This document shows positions 8,953-17,953 of a stretch of DNA of 25,127 bases, in pieces (position 1 is the stretch's first letter; each line of letters starts with the position of its first letter). The stretch covers positions 1 through 25,127 of the forward strand of contig MU266661.1 in the NCBI GenBank assembly GCA_021014945.1. The letters are read 5' to 3'. Below the pieces are notes generated by a model. The model saw only the letters and a list, made by a program, of their open reading frames with translations, searched no databases and was not told the origin of the DNA. The DNA is from Leucogyrophana mollusca. Taxonomy: Eukaryota > Basidiomycota > Agaricomycetes > Boletales. The translations under genes and the position numbers were made by a program.

Positions 8953-9575
8953 TGTAACCCGATGCACATCAGAGTCAGCATTATTGGAGTATAGTTACGA
9001 AGCATAGGGCATTTAGTAGGAACAATGTCGTTACTGGCGTTTTCAACTGCATCCGTCGCCTTCGAAGCGCCATACAATCACAGGGTGATCTATATCTTGA
9101 TAGCCCACAACAACCATCTTTCCCTTGTCTCTTGCTATTGTCCACTGCTCTTATGATGCTGAGCGGCCCTCCCTAAAAACGCTTTTAGAGAGAGTCACTT
9201 TGCATCAAGTCAGAATCTGTGCAATTGCGGAGTATTGGGACAAAGACACCCTCGAAGCGACCAGATAGATACAGTTTGGTTCCGTACCGTTGCAGACAGA
9301 TCGACCCACTCCCTCCCCTCTACCATTTTAATCGGCATCGCTGAACGCACATTATATATTGCGTCGCCCTCTAATACAAATTGGCAATGACACATATCGA
9401 TAGATTCCTCGATGCTGATGCATCTTTAAGGATCCTTCGGACCCACATTAATGTGTCACCAGTCCAATGGTTGTAGTTTCAGCTAGAGTAAGTGACAGTG
9501 CTACGGTTCAATCGTGATAATGTGTTTATGTTTCAAGTATTGCGACTTCAATACTTAAAAGATAAACGCAGTATC
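8953..9575. other. Region with competing short open blocks
   Basis: No gene can be fixed here. On the plus strand there is a 43-residue ORF at 9025-9156 (MSLLAFSTASVAFEA start, possibly signal-peptide-like) and an open block at 9104-9268 with protein-like content (SLKTLLERVTLHQVRI). On the minus strand an ATG-started 61-residue ORF runs 9395-9210. They overlap, so at most one strand is coding. A small CTAAAA/TTTTAG palindrome sits near 9173-9188. Confidence 0.3.
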
Positions 9576-10029
9576 ATGACTGACGAGAGGCAGGGAAGTG
9601 AGGAAGACGGGAGAGGGAGTGTGGCCGTGTGACTCTCGCGTGCGAACGCCGATGGTCTTAGATAAAAACGTATGTTGTCTAAGTAGGGCCATGGGAATAG
9701 TGCTGTCGGGGTTGGTGTCACGTTGGTATGCATCCTGCGCATATATGATATTGCTCGCCTCACTGTGTCGTCCGTGTTTGACCAAACCCTAGCATGGTAG
9801 AAAGTACCTCGCCTCGTGGTGGATTTCATCTGTCATACTTCCTCACCCCACCACTCGCGTTAACATCCAACCTTTTAGCCCACAATCGTCGCTAACAATC
9901 GGTCTCGACTGGATGTACGTTTGGTCGGTTTTGCATGAATTGTCCCGCATTGACACGCCATCACAGTGCTCAGCGTTCTCCATTAGGTCTCCATCATGCT
10001 TGCTTAATCTCGTTCTCAAATGGCGATAA
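9576..10029 (+). CDS. Small spliced gene, 103 residues, hypothetical
   Basis: ATG at 9576 opens a short acidic first exon to 9626 (MTDERQGSEEDGRGSVA). Exon 2 spans 9687-9796 and exon 3 spans 9879-10029, ending TAA. The introns are 60 bases (GTGTGA donor, TAG acceptor) and 82 bases (GTAGAA donor, TTAAC branch site, TTTTAG acceptor), and all phases agree. Exon 2 holds a hydrophobic stretch (VGVGVTLVCILRIYDIA) that could be a membrane segment. The 3' part is duplicated, diverged, at about 10350-10560, and the reading frame and stop codon of this gene are conserved in that copy (DTPS...VLKW[RL]-stop). This supports the frame chosen. Function unknown. Confidence 0.35.
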
Positions 10030-10113
10030 ACCCACTCGGTTGTCGGTCGCGTGCACTATGCACGTTCAATCGCTACTCACGAACTGGTACCCTACGCCAC
10101 ACTTCTCCAGTGG
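9900..10113 (+). repeat. Diverged direct repeat, copy 1
   Basis: The core at 9951-10052 begins TTGACACGCCATCA and includes CGTTCTCAAATGGC. It aligns with 10401-10502, 450 bases downstream, at roughly three quarters identity by eye. Weaker similarity reaches about 9900 on the left and a shared GGTACCC near 10086 on the right. Confidence 0.7.
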
Positions 10114-10349
10114 TTTTATACGTGAAGTGGGCGATGCCCGTGCTACTGGCGATAACTCCTTAGTGTGAGTTCCGAATCGTCTCATGTTTCAGCACTGATG
10201 CGAGCCCGGTGAAGTTAAGGTTCAGGGCGTGTTAGGATGCAAAGCTTTGAAATCGCCCCATGGCTTGTCACCAATTTATTGTATCTGTCCATCGCACTTT
10301 GGCCTTCGGCGTTCAACGTCTCAATTCACAGGTCGCTGTTGTGGCTATC

Positions 10350-10560
10350 GATTAATCGTGATTGGATCTAAGGTCGGACATTTTGTATTTACCTTTTTCT
10401 TGACACGCCATCATACTACTCAGCATCCTCCATTATGTTCTTTCATCTCGCTCTCATTTTCGTTCTCAAATGGCTATAAATCAACTTGGCCGTCGATCAT
10501 GTGTGTTTCTACCACTCAAAAGATAAACCGGTACCCACTCGGCACTCTCTTGAGCACGAG
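10350..10560 (+). repeat. Diverged direct repeat, copy 2
   Basis: This is the partner of the 9.9 kb repeat. In the frame of the 9576-10029 gene it again reads DTPS followed by a hydrophobic stretch and VLKW before a stop at the matching position. Another frame is open for 158 codons (10229-10705, alternative start only). The copy carries a TATAAA where copy 1 has GATAAA. Confidence 0.7.
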
Positions 10561-10800
10561 AGGTGTGCTAGTGGAAGTAATCCGGCAGTCCCTAGTTCCC
10601 AATACCAAACTAGACCGGACCCAGCGGAACCGTTACTCCGCGCCACATTTCTGCGCTTTGACTTTGATACTGACATTGAAGATGATCGATGCCTCGGACC
10701 AGTGACGTTTGAGTTCGGGGTGCTGGCGGCGACAGGGCACGTTGCATTTGCTTGTGATTGCGAGTCGTGGTATGTGGTCGGGTGTCCTTCGGGATGTTAA
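10486..10800 (+). CDS. Possible coding exon, hypothetical
   Basis: An open frame of 104 codons begins inside repeat copy 2 and ends at TAA 10800. No ATG is at its 5' end, so it would need an upstream exon or a non-ATG start. The N-terminal half is Pro/Ser-rich, followed by LRATFLRFDFDTDIEDD and a cysteine-containing end (AFACDCESWYVVGCPSGC). The 158-codon frame at 10229-10705 and a minus-strand frame at 10610-10948 compete for the same DNA. I favour this one on composition only. Confidence 0.25.
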   Translation: MAVDHVCFYHSKDKPVPTRHSLEHERCASGSNPAVPSSQYQTRPDPAEPLLRATFLRFDFDTDIEDDRCLGPVTFEFGVLAATGHVAFACDCESWYVVGCPSGC

Positions 10801-11540
10801 CATTTTGGTATTTAGATGTATGTGTGCGTATGGCTTGTCGTTTCGTCCGTCGCGTTGCATCCGTTTTCGCCCCGCTACAAGATCGCCACTTTGTCCGTTT
10901 TCTCGTCCACGTTCTTATCTTGTGTTGATCCGAGATGAACTCTGACAATGTCCACGCGCAGATTCCGTACTCGTTGTCTAACCCAGCCTGTCCGTCCCCG
11001 TTCCCGAACCACGGCTTGTTTTGTCGTGTCCTGTCTTGCCCAAGCCTACACGCTTCGGACCAGCGTACAAGGAGTGCCAGCTCCAGCTCGAGTGCCAGCT
11101 CGAGTGCCAGCTTCTAGCATGGCACCAATTTAGCTACCAGTCACCTTCGCCTCCGTGGGTTATTCTCACCTCATGCTTGCCAATATCCACTCGACTGACT
11201 CAGGTATGCCCGCAGAACCGTTCTGTCATTAGTGGTCGAGTCTGCGAGTTTAGGGTCAACTCACCCTGCGGGGAAGCGAATGCAGGAGCTTGGGAATGGC
11301 ATATTGGGTATGTTTTTGCGCTCCTCGTGTGCCTTCTCCCCGGCGCCTAACATTTCCACATGCCGACCAGGCCAAAACGTAAGGTTCTTCATCCTACGCG
11401 ATGGTAAGACACTGCACAACATGGCTGGAAAGTAGAAGCGTGAGGTCGTATTTCTAATGTGTATGTTCTATAGTGGCTAGCATTAGTGAGTATACTGGCT
11501 CTATGTGCATTGTACGTATGTAATGCGCGCGTTGCCCTGA
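10801..11540. other. Region without a firm gene
   Basis: Several short open frames overlap here (for example 10935-11117, 11021-11350 and 11232-11435), but none has both a clear start and a protein-like sequence. Donor-like GTAAGG (11381) and GTAAGA (11404) sites suggest exons may exist. The 12-base tandem repeat at 11072-11113 is the only distinct structure. Confidence 0.3.
11072..11113 (+). repeat. Short tandem repeat, 12-base unit
   Basis: The unit GAGTGCCAGCTC occurs at 11072-11083, 11090-11101 and 11102-11113 (last base changed), with a half unit CAGCTC at 11084-11089. In one frame it encodes repeated LECQ. Confidence 0.85.
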
Positions 11541-12134
11541 CGTTTAATAGTATCTTCGTCGTTGTGTTGGGTAGTTTGGATACAAGGAGTTAAGGTATCA
11601 GAGTCAGTTCAATGCATTCATGATGTAGAATTATCAGCCCGGTCCGCTGTAGGTACATTGCCCACATGCCTTCGGCAACTACAACTTGCATGTCTCTGCT
11701 ACACTCACGGACCATGCCCTTTCGTTCTGTTCAACATATCACTGTGACAGTGTCGTCATCCACGTCATAGAATTGCCATATTCATCAACCTGGAATCGAA
11801 CCTGTCGAAAGGTACGGCACCCGGGCAAGTTCCGCTTCACCGGGGTATCTACCATGCCGTTGTGGCCACACAGTTTGAAGGGCGCTTGGTCTTTGCGGGT
11901 ACGTACGGTATGGTGTCAAATGTCCGATGCGCAGTGTCACCCGTGCTATACCCTGAATACACGCTGGAGCTGGGTGTCGTATTTCTGCAGATCATCCCAT
12001 TCGGCATCATACCTGTCGGAACCGAGGTCCCAAAATTTGGCAGCTGGGATAAGTATTACCATATCAATGAGTTGATGGGGCGCATTGTGAAAAAGGACCT
12101 CGAGAGGTGCACTAATTTGGTTACTGCACTATGA
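11541..12134 (+). CDS. Spliced hypothetical gene
   Basis: Two exons are well supported: 11653-11811 and 11874-12134. They are joined through a 62-base intron (GTACGG donor at 11812, GGCCACACAG acceptor ending 11873) that resolves an apparent frame change. A possible earlier exon, 11541-11594, joins in phase through a 58-base intron (GTATCA donor, CTGTAG acceptor). The protein is rich in alternating hydrophobic segments (CDSVVIHVIELPYSSTW, RLVFAGTYGMVSNV, YTLELGVVFLQIIPFGIIPV), which suggests a beta-rich globular domain. It ends in a charged helix (ELMGRIVKKDLERCTNLV). It is not a trimeric dUTPase, because the signature motifs are absent. The product is not recognised and the true start is uncertain. 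Confidence 0.45.
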
Positions 12135-12250
12135 AACATCACAATTAGTTATGGACATAACATGCAGAATACTATAATGGTTTACCTAGTCGGTCTTAAC
12201 ATGTATGGCCTCATGTGAGCATGTTAACAGAATGAGGTCGGTGATTGGTT

Positions 12251-12469
12251 ATGCGAGTCAAAAGTGGGTTGAGAAGAATATGCGAATGCTATCGCGTACA
12301 TTATAATAGGAAAGGGGAGTTAAGAAACAAAGGACGCGTACCATATCTTTTAGAGGGAAGGTTCATGGGAAAGGATGATGTACGCAACGTGAAAGGATGG
12401 AGCAGTCATACAGGAGGACTCAATATCGGGTTTGGTGGGTTGCATCTGTCAGTCTGTCCTGAGTCGTGA
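12251..12469 (+). CDS. Small basic ORF, 72 residues, hypothetical
   Basis: ATG at 12251 opens a 72-residue frame that is basic and glycine-rich (MRVKSGLRRICECYRVHY at the N-terminus, LNIGFGGLHLSVCPES at the end). The surrounding DNA has a strong purine and G excess on this strand, which lowers the chance of stops and weakens the case for a gene. No family is recognised. Confidence 0.25.
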   Translation: MRVKSGLRRICECYRVHYNRKGELRNKGRVPYLLEGRFMGKDDVRNVKGWSSHTGGLNIGFGGLHLSVCPES

Positions 12470-12994
12470 TCAGTTCGTACTGGTTGGGATCGATCAAAAT
12501 CACTAGGTTGTCACCCTGATGTTGCATGTAGAAGAGTGGGTGAAAACTAAATGATACGAATGGTTAGGAGCCGTTAATGGGTGATGGGAAAGACGATGGT
12601 TTTGGGTGTGGAGTTTGCAGTTTCGCTGGTACGGGTTAATAGTGATGTGTGTGTGGCGTAGTCCGTTGTGTAGAAAATCAAAACTAGCGGTTGTGGTGAC
12701 AAGGATCAAGCAAAATGCTGTTGTAGGTGGAGTTGTGTATTAACAGTCAATATGGCACGTGGATGGGTTGCTATATATTGAAGCAACCGTGTCAGGCACC
12801 ACTAGATACCTTGACATCATGATCGTGTCACCTGAGCGCTTGAGCCTCGAGGAATTGTTAGAATTCCAAGTTGATGTGGGGTGTGTGGAGCCATAGGAGA
12901 TTAAGCTTTGAGTTGATTCGAGGGAGGTTCATATTTCATATTGTTTAGTAGATCATCCCATTCAGAACGTCCAGGATTCCGCCTTGAATTCTAG
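12470..12994. other. Purine-skewed stretch without a firm gene
   Basis: The plus strand is G-rich and C-poor from about 12480 to 12750. A 68-codon minus-strand frame at 12503-12709 is a by-product of that skew. A 25-residue ATG frame at about 12818 (MIVSPERLSLEELLEF) could be a first exon of the following gene. A perfect 14-bp palindrome, GAATTCTAGAATTC, lies at 12986-12999. Confidence 0.3.
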
Positions 12995-13384
12995 AATTCC
13001 ACCTGGTTCATGGGAGTTTACCCATTCTTCACCCGCACAATTGTGCCTTCGTATTGCAGCGCATTGTCAAGAAAGCGTTCGATGTCCACTTAGTCAAACC
13101 TGGAGAGTCAATTGTGGAGTCCAGCGGTTTAGTCCCGCACTATTTCATCATTAGTGGCCTGGCGTCCGCAATTTGGTTTATCTGTGCCACGGTGCATGTT
13201 AGGGTAAGAGCGAAACGACCGCAAAGCGGGTAAAACATTTCTAGGTTCGTTTTGGATCCCGTCATAATTGATGGGATAGCTGGGGAATGTGACGTGCATT
13301 GTCATACCGATCCGTGCGGTAGTGGAAAGTGGAAAGTTACAGTTGCGGGTAACTGTCCATGGGTTAGTGAGGGTTGAATTGTAA
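12995..13384 (+). CDS. Possible two-exon hypothetical gene
   Basis: A long open block after a TTCTAG acceptor (12995-13203) ends at a GTAAGA donor. It joins in phase, through a 76-base intron, to 13280-13384 ending TAA. The first block contains FVLQRIVKKAFDVHLVKPGE and a hydrophobic segment (YFIISGLASAIWFICATV) that may cross a membrane. The second is alternating hydrophobic (CIVIPIRAVVESGKLQLRV). No ATG is seen, so an upstream exon is needed. A minus-strand ORF with ATG (13395-13129, 88 codons) competes, and the choice of strand is a judgement. Confidence 0.3.
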
Positions 13385-13503
13385 AAGGTCGTCATCTTCG
13401 GTGAGTGGAACCGTAAAAATGCGTTTATTTATGAGTGTGACGGGATCCACAATCATTCACATTCCTGTTGTTCTGTTGCGGGAAACCTGTCGTGATCGAG
13501 ATA

Positions 13504-14387
13504 ATGAGTAGGGAACAATACTTCGTTCTTTTGCGTCGGATTCCCGTACGCTGTAAGCAACAATTGCCTACAGGAAACTCGTTGCTGTTACTGATTCTGT
13601 TTCAATGCTATAGTGAGGTCCTCAACCCTTTCAGTCGCTCACAGCATTGAGCTGACAAACGAGGAACAGTGGTCTATCGTAGATGTGCTCAACCGACCTT
13701 ATGATCATTCTACACATTTCGGATGGTGCCAGTGGCTTGCGCTTCCCAAGATGTTGACGGTGAGGATCTTATTGGTTAATGGTGGATTGTACATTGAAAA
13801 ATTGATATTTGACCACTGTGCAGCCAAATTCCTCCAGCTATGACGTGGAACCGTGCTGCCTGAATAATGACGAGAACGCGGGAGGCATCGTCATGTGGGA
13901 ACAGTTGTCTCCTTTGTCACCATTCCATAGACAGGCGACACACGCCGCTCATTTCTGGCTGGACGTGGCGCCTCATTGCTCCAGCTTGGGCCTGGCAAGT
14001 TTCTTAACAACTTTCCTTCGGCTATACACCGACCGGTCGTCTCCTAGCGTGGAATATATCGCAAATAAACCTGTTGTCGGGTTGGGCTTTCTCCTGTCAT
14101 ATCACGGTGTGGGTGGGACCATTTTGTGTCATAGGAATACGATAAACCCTGGGAAAGATCTCAGTCAGTGTGGGGGTAGTGCTGTTGAGTGCTATCGCGT
14201 CGCCGATCGTAGATTCGCAGTGTTGTCGATTCCGGACACACGAAATGATCTCGTGCGGGTAAGCACTATGCATCGGTGCATCGCAATTACTCGGTGCGTA
14301 ATTATCGTTCAATTTCTGGTTTCATCTGAACTCGTGGCATAGGATAATTGGGTTTTCGTAGGGCCATGTATTGGATTGGCGACATAA
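13504..14387 (+). CDS. Four-exon hypothetical gene, about 224 residues
   Basis: ATG at 13504 (MSREQYFVLLRRIPV) starts exon 1, ending 13552. Exon 2 is 13614-13759, exon 3 is 13824-14258 and exon 4 is 14343-14387. The introns are 61 bases (GTAAGC donor, CTATAG acceptor), 64 bases (GTGAGG donor, GTGCAG acceptor) and 84 bases (GTAAGC donor, GGCATAG acceptor). All phases agree. Exon 3 is open for 145 codons, unusually long here and unlikely by chance. If the last intron is retained the protein is 237 residues, because its 84 bases are also open. Recognisable pieces are NEEQWSIVDVLNRPYDH, HFGWCQWLALPKML and a Cys/Ser/Leu-rich middle. The C-terminus is DNWVFVGPCIGLAT if spliced. No domain is recognised. 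Confidence 0.55.
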
Positions 14388-14896
14388 TCTACGTTGGTCG
14401 TTTATGTAGTAATCCATTTTTGTACAGACGTGACCGTCAGTTACAGGCTGATTTTGGGAGTCTGATCTTTATATTTATGCTGCATTCGTTAGAGAATCGA
14501 TATGTGTGATGCACGGTTGCGAGACATAACATCCAGTCAGGCGTGATCGCAATCACATCACTGCGGTATTATCCTGTCAATGCGGCTGGATTGTGCATTC
14601 CATGGCTCGGTATCGCTCGGTACTACCAACCTCGGTTCGATGTCTAAGGGAGCGCCCAAACCTTGCGAAACGCACTGGAAAGGTCTGATTATCATAACTC
14701 GGAATCGTCTTCTCTGAAATATGAGTGACAGGTGGTGACACTATCCTTTCGAGCATCGTGGTCGCTTGGTGGTATACTAATCTTATTTCTACTCTAACCC
14801 TAGTAGCGGGCTGCGTTAGAAAGGTGTCCCTCAATGGTATATTATTATGGGAACAAAGGATAAGAGATGTAGCTGTGAAGTGGAAGGACCAGCACC
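14388..14896. other. Region without a firm gene
   Basis: Overlapping frames on both strands (plus 14725-14940 with a GTG start, minus 14577-14834) are inconclusive. A 15-base sequence, GAGTCTGATCTTTAT, at 14458-14472 recurs at 15068-15082 inside the next coding block. It hints at a small duplication. Confidence 0.3.
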
Positions 14897-15109
14897 TTGA
14901 TCAGCAAGCACTTACTGCGGCGTGGTCTCTGGGGTGCTGATGATTTTGTATCGAAGGTGCCTAGACACATTCTGAAGTCGGCGAGAGCCGACCAATGTGT
15001 GTTTAAGCAGGGTTGGTTAGACCTTATACATAACCGGTCCCCCGATAAGCCACTTAGTGCTTACCTTGAGTCTGATCTTTATGCCTGCTGTGAGGAGTTG
15101 CGTTCGTAG
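14897..15109 (+). CDS. Coding block of a hypothetical protein
   Basis: An open frame of about 70 codons, preceded by a TTGATCAG acceptor-like site at 14904, reads as a convincing globular sequence: GLWGADDFVSKVPRHILKSA, QGWLDLIHNRSPDKPL and YLESDLYACCEELRS before the stop at 15107-15109. There is no ATG, so it is probably the last exon of a gene whose earlier exons lie in 14.6-14.9 kb. No family is recognised. Its 3' end overlaps the next ORF in another frame. Confidence 0.35.
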   Translation: MISKHLLRRGLWGADDFVSKVPRHILKSARADQCVFKQGWLDLIHNRSPDKPLSAYLESDLYACCEELRS

Positions 15110-15317
15110 CGTCGAACGAATAGTAAATAAATGCAGCACTAGTATATACGTATCTTTAGAAATGGGTGTGATTTCATATGTAAAACTGATTGTGTCGAGA
15201 GCATGGAAGTACCTGGACATGTTCTTTTGTAGTGTCGTTGAGTCGATACGCGCGATGATGTGGGCTGAATACTACTGGTTAATATGGACGGCGCATGAGC
15301 CATACGAGAACTCATAA
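15081..15317 (+). CDS. Hypothetical protein, 78 residues
   Basis: ATG at 15081 opens a 78-residue frame with a Val/Ser-rich start (MPAVRSCVRSVERIVNKC), a hydrophobic centre (LEMGVISYVKLIV) and a Trp/Tyr-rich end (MMWAEYYWLIWTAHEPY). It overlaps the preceding block by 29 bases in another frame. It converges on the 3' end of the R2 gene, 67 bases away. Confidence 0.3.
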   Translation: MPAVRSCVRSVERIVNKCSTSIYVSLEMGVISYVKLIVSRAWKYLDMFFCSVVESIRAMMWAEYYWLIWTAHEPYENS

Positions 15318-15384
15318 GGTACAGATCATGGGTAGAACAACAAGGTAAACGCGTAAACAGAACGATTACGAAATATTTACCGAA

Positions 15385-16911
15385 CTAGAATGGCGCGTTC
15401 GTGGAGCTATTTAATGGCAGAGAAGAGGGGTATTAGCTCAGGCATCGAGAGCGAAAGGAAGCTTACAAATGATTGTTGTCCAGGATCGGGCAATGCAGTT
15501 GGGTGTGGACAGTCGATAAGCGATACTCTGAGACCTGACGTTCGAAGAAATTGGCTTTGCCGTCCATAGAAATGAGATTCATGAAAGGAAACTGGTGTGC
15601 TGGTTAGCAAAAAGGTACCAAGTAATGTTGAGATGAACGCACTGGGTTTTCGGCGTGGTACAAGGGGCGGAGTTGTAACATAGATAATAGAGTGTCCGCA
15701 ACGAACTCAACATATTCGTGCATGGAAGGAATGGTGATACCGAGAAGTGGGGTGCGAAGAGAATCTTTACGAGAAACGTGTGGGATTGAAGAGGGGAATA
15801 AAAGGCGAAACATACCGGTAACGAAGTCCTTTTCGAGATTGACGGCTTCTTCGACGATAGCTAGAATGGAGGTATCGGAAGGCCGAGGTTGAAGGTAATG
15901 TAACAGTGTACACGCAAATCTGGTATGGAGAGCTTCGTCGCGGGATATGAGTTCATTGGAGAATGTCAATCCTGGCATGAGACCACGAGATTTGAGCCAA
16001 AATATGGAGACGAAAGAAGATGAAAAGAAAATCCCTTCGACAGCAGCAAAAGCTACTACTCTGTATGGGAGAGAAACCGTGTCGTCGTGAATCCACTTCA
16101 TACACCAGCGTGCTTTGGCACCAATAGACGGGAATTCGGAGATGGCGGAGAACAGCATTCGTTGCTGGTCAGGGTTGTCTACGAGTGTTGTTATAAGGGA
16201 CGCGTAGGTTTCAGAGTGTATGTTTTCCCTAGATGCATTATTGATGAAGTTATTTGTGTGTTCATGCAATATGACACATACATGGCGATTTGGAACCCAT
16301 AAAAGCATTTGGCCTCAGGTATGGGCACGGAAGATGACATGCGCTCGACTAGGTTTTCGGTGACTATACCATCTGAGGCGGCGAAAAACGCAAGCACACG
16401 AGATATAAAAAGCCTTTCGCCATCTGACAGTCGTTGACGCCAGTGTTGGATGTCGACTGTTAAATTTACTTCATCGACTGTCCAGAATGAAGCCTGCGCC
16501 TGTTTGTATAGGGACCATAACTTCTGTGCATTAGATGTGGCACCGTGATAATAGACAGAAAGATAACCAACCTGAGGGTATCTGATGGGAAATAAAACAA
16601 ACCGAGACCAATCTTCCGTATCGATGGAAAGCTCGGTAGGAATTGATAGAGTGGGTGAGTCTATTTGTGGGGAGGGAGATTTACTATTATCGTTGAGAAG
16701 GGGGAGAGAACGGGATGAGTTCATAATGAGATGATCGAGTCGCTGTGAGATATCGAGATAAGTTGTAGGCGTAGTTGTTAACAAATAGTCGTGTTACCTG
16801 GGAAGCTGTAGGTTGGTTGACTTTATGGTCGATAGAAGATATAGGTCGGGGTAAGGAAGGCAAATTGTGTTGAGTCGTTGGTGTTGTGGACATAACGGCG
16901 GTATGCGCCAT
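15385..16911 (-). CDS. Ribonucleotide reductase small subunit R2 (class I), 402 residues
   Basis: R2 houses the di-iron/tyrosyl-radical cofactor that lets the large subunit reduce ribonucleotides to deoxyribonucleotides in the cytosol. Seven exons join perfectly: 16911-16798, 16742-16572, 16523-16282, 16228-15816, 15764-15643, 15591-15467 and 15406-15385. The introns are 55, 48, 53, 51, 51 and 60 bases. The 51-base intron at 15765-15815 ends in AAG. Family motifs in order are [59 protein letters not shown] and [15 protein letters not shown]. Ligands are D146, E177, H180, E240, E274 and H277, with the radical tyrosine at Y184. The tail ends FSTNAPF, like the F-ended peptide that docks to the large subunit, and is found only if the last 60-base intron is removed. 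No large subunit is encoded here, so it would pair with the host's. It is intact and normal in length for fungal R2. Confidence 0.95.
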
Positions 16912-16919
16912 GGGGAGGT

Positions 16920-16972
16920 CTACGCAAAGGTTAATTCTTTGTGTTTCCCGAAATATGTGTGTAAGGACATAC
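16920..16972 (-). other. 5'-UTR intron of the R2 gene
   Basis: On the minus strand a GTATGT donor (16972) and a TTGCGTAG acceptor (ending 16920) define a 53-base intron with a TTAAC branch site, finishing 8 bases before the R2 ATG at 16911. Confidence 0.55.
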
Positions 16973-17062
16973 CTGAGATACGGAATAAACGGTAAGTGCG
17001 CGTTCGTGGTGATAAGAGATGCAAGTTCAAGGTAGCTGAATCAAGCGGGTCACCGAAATGTG

Positions 17063-17070
17063 TTTTTATA
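17063..17070 (-). promoter_or_regulatory. TATA box of the R2 gene
   Basis: TATAAAAA reads on the minus strand here, about 150 bases upstream of the R2 ATG. This leaves room for a transcription start near 17035 and the 53-base leader intron. The plus-strand ORF at 16996-17196 over this site has no ATG start and is not called. Confidence 0.45.
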
Positions 17071-17350
17071 GGAAGAGGTTGTGTGAATATACCTTACGGA
17101 ATGAAGTGGCCGTGTATATTTGAGGTAGCTTGTGGAGGTGGATGTGGAGCGTGTCAATTATCGAAAGTAGTGGATCATGGTACTTACAAATATTAGCGTT
17201 CTTGACTCAACGTAAGTCGGTTCTAAATAGATGGAATATGGTTTGTGTGTCGGGATACGGCAGATCGCTTGTGAAATGGTGCGTTAGAACTTTGAACCTC
17301 GTTGTTTATATGATGCAATGCATTGTCGTGTGATGTGACATCTAAAATGC

Positions 17351-17762
17351 TTGAACGTGGAAGAATGCACATACAATTGGGATCGGATTCGGGTATTTCT
17401 AGATGTTCCACTGACGCGTTACCAAAACCAACGCAGCTTGCCTAGTTCAAACGGCATAGTTGTCGTAATTGGGCAGTGGTATGTCGAACTTGATTGTGTT
17501 TCGGCTGGATATGCTGGGGTTAGATCAGATTGGAAATTGTGACATACTCATGTGTCGGAGCCAGCTCGTGGAGAGTTGACTAGTGTAGTTAGGACGTGAC
17601 ATTGTGTTTGGCTTGTAAGGTTTCACGTTTGATCCGGAATATACCCCATACCTAGATACAGATCTTGTGCGTTTTCAGGATTTCGTGTATAATGGAAAGT
17701 TGAAACTAACCAATGATGGTCCAATGACGACACAAGATGTAGCTGTTTTACCGTTTTTTTAA
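17351..17762 (+). CDS. Coding blocks of a hypothetical gene upstream of RepHel
   Basis: Two plus-strand blocks look coding. The first, 17351-17542, has TYNWDRIRVFLDVPLTRY and GIVVVIGQWYVELDCV. The second, 17619-17762, has FTFDPEYTPYLDTDLVRFQ and DGPMTTQDVAVLPFF before TAA. They probably belong to one spliced gene, but I could not find a phase-consistent intron between them, and no ATG is certain (a candidate is at 17233). The gene ends 191 bases before the RepHel ATG on the same strand. No family is recognised. Confidence 0.3.
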
Positions 17763-17798
17763 GGCCTGCGCATAAACGGTGTAGTGAGTTCAGATGAG

Positions 17799-17806
17799 TA
17801 TATAAG
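17799..17806 (+). promoter_or_regulatory. Candidate TATA box of RepHel
   Basis: TATATAAG lies about 150 bases upstream of the RepHel ATG at 17954 and just after the stop of the preceding gene. This is a reasonable position for the promoter of the replicase. Confidence 0.4.
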
Positions 17807-17953
17807 TATGGTACGGGCCTTCGCAATGGTGCAACTAACCTTTGTTTACAGGACGCAAGTAATGTCAAACGATCAAATATCTTCTGAATCCACTATAACG
17901 GGTGGTAGGTCACGGTGTTTCTGGTCTCGGTTTGTGTACTCTATTGAAAGAAT

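Noticed and set aside
11562..12134. One long frame interrupted by a single TGA at 11745, suggesting readthrough
   Set aside because: A phase-consistent 62-base intron with an exon in another frame explains the region better.
13129..13395. Minus-strand ATG ORF of 88 codons
   Set aside because: The competing plus-strand blocks have donor/acceptor support. Kept only as an alternative, not called.
16996..17196. Cysteine/glycine-rich plus-strand frame
   Set aside because: It has a GTG start only and lies over the promoter and leader of the R2 gene.
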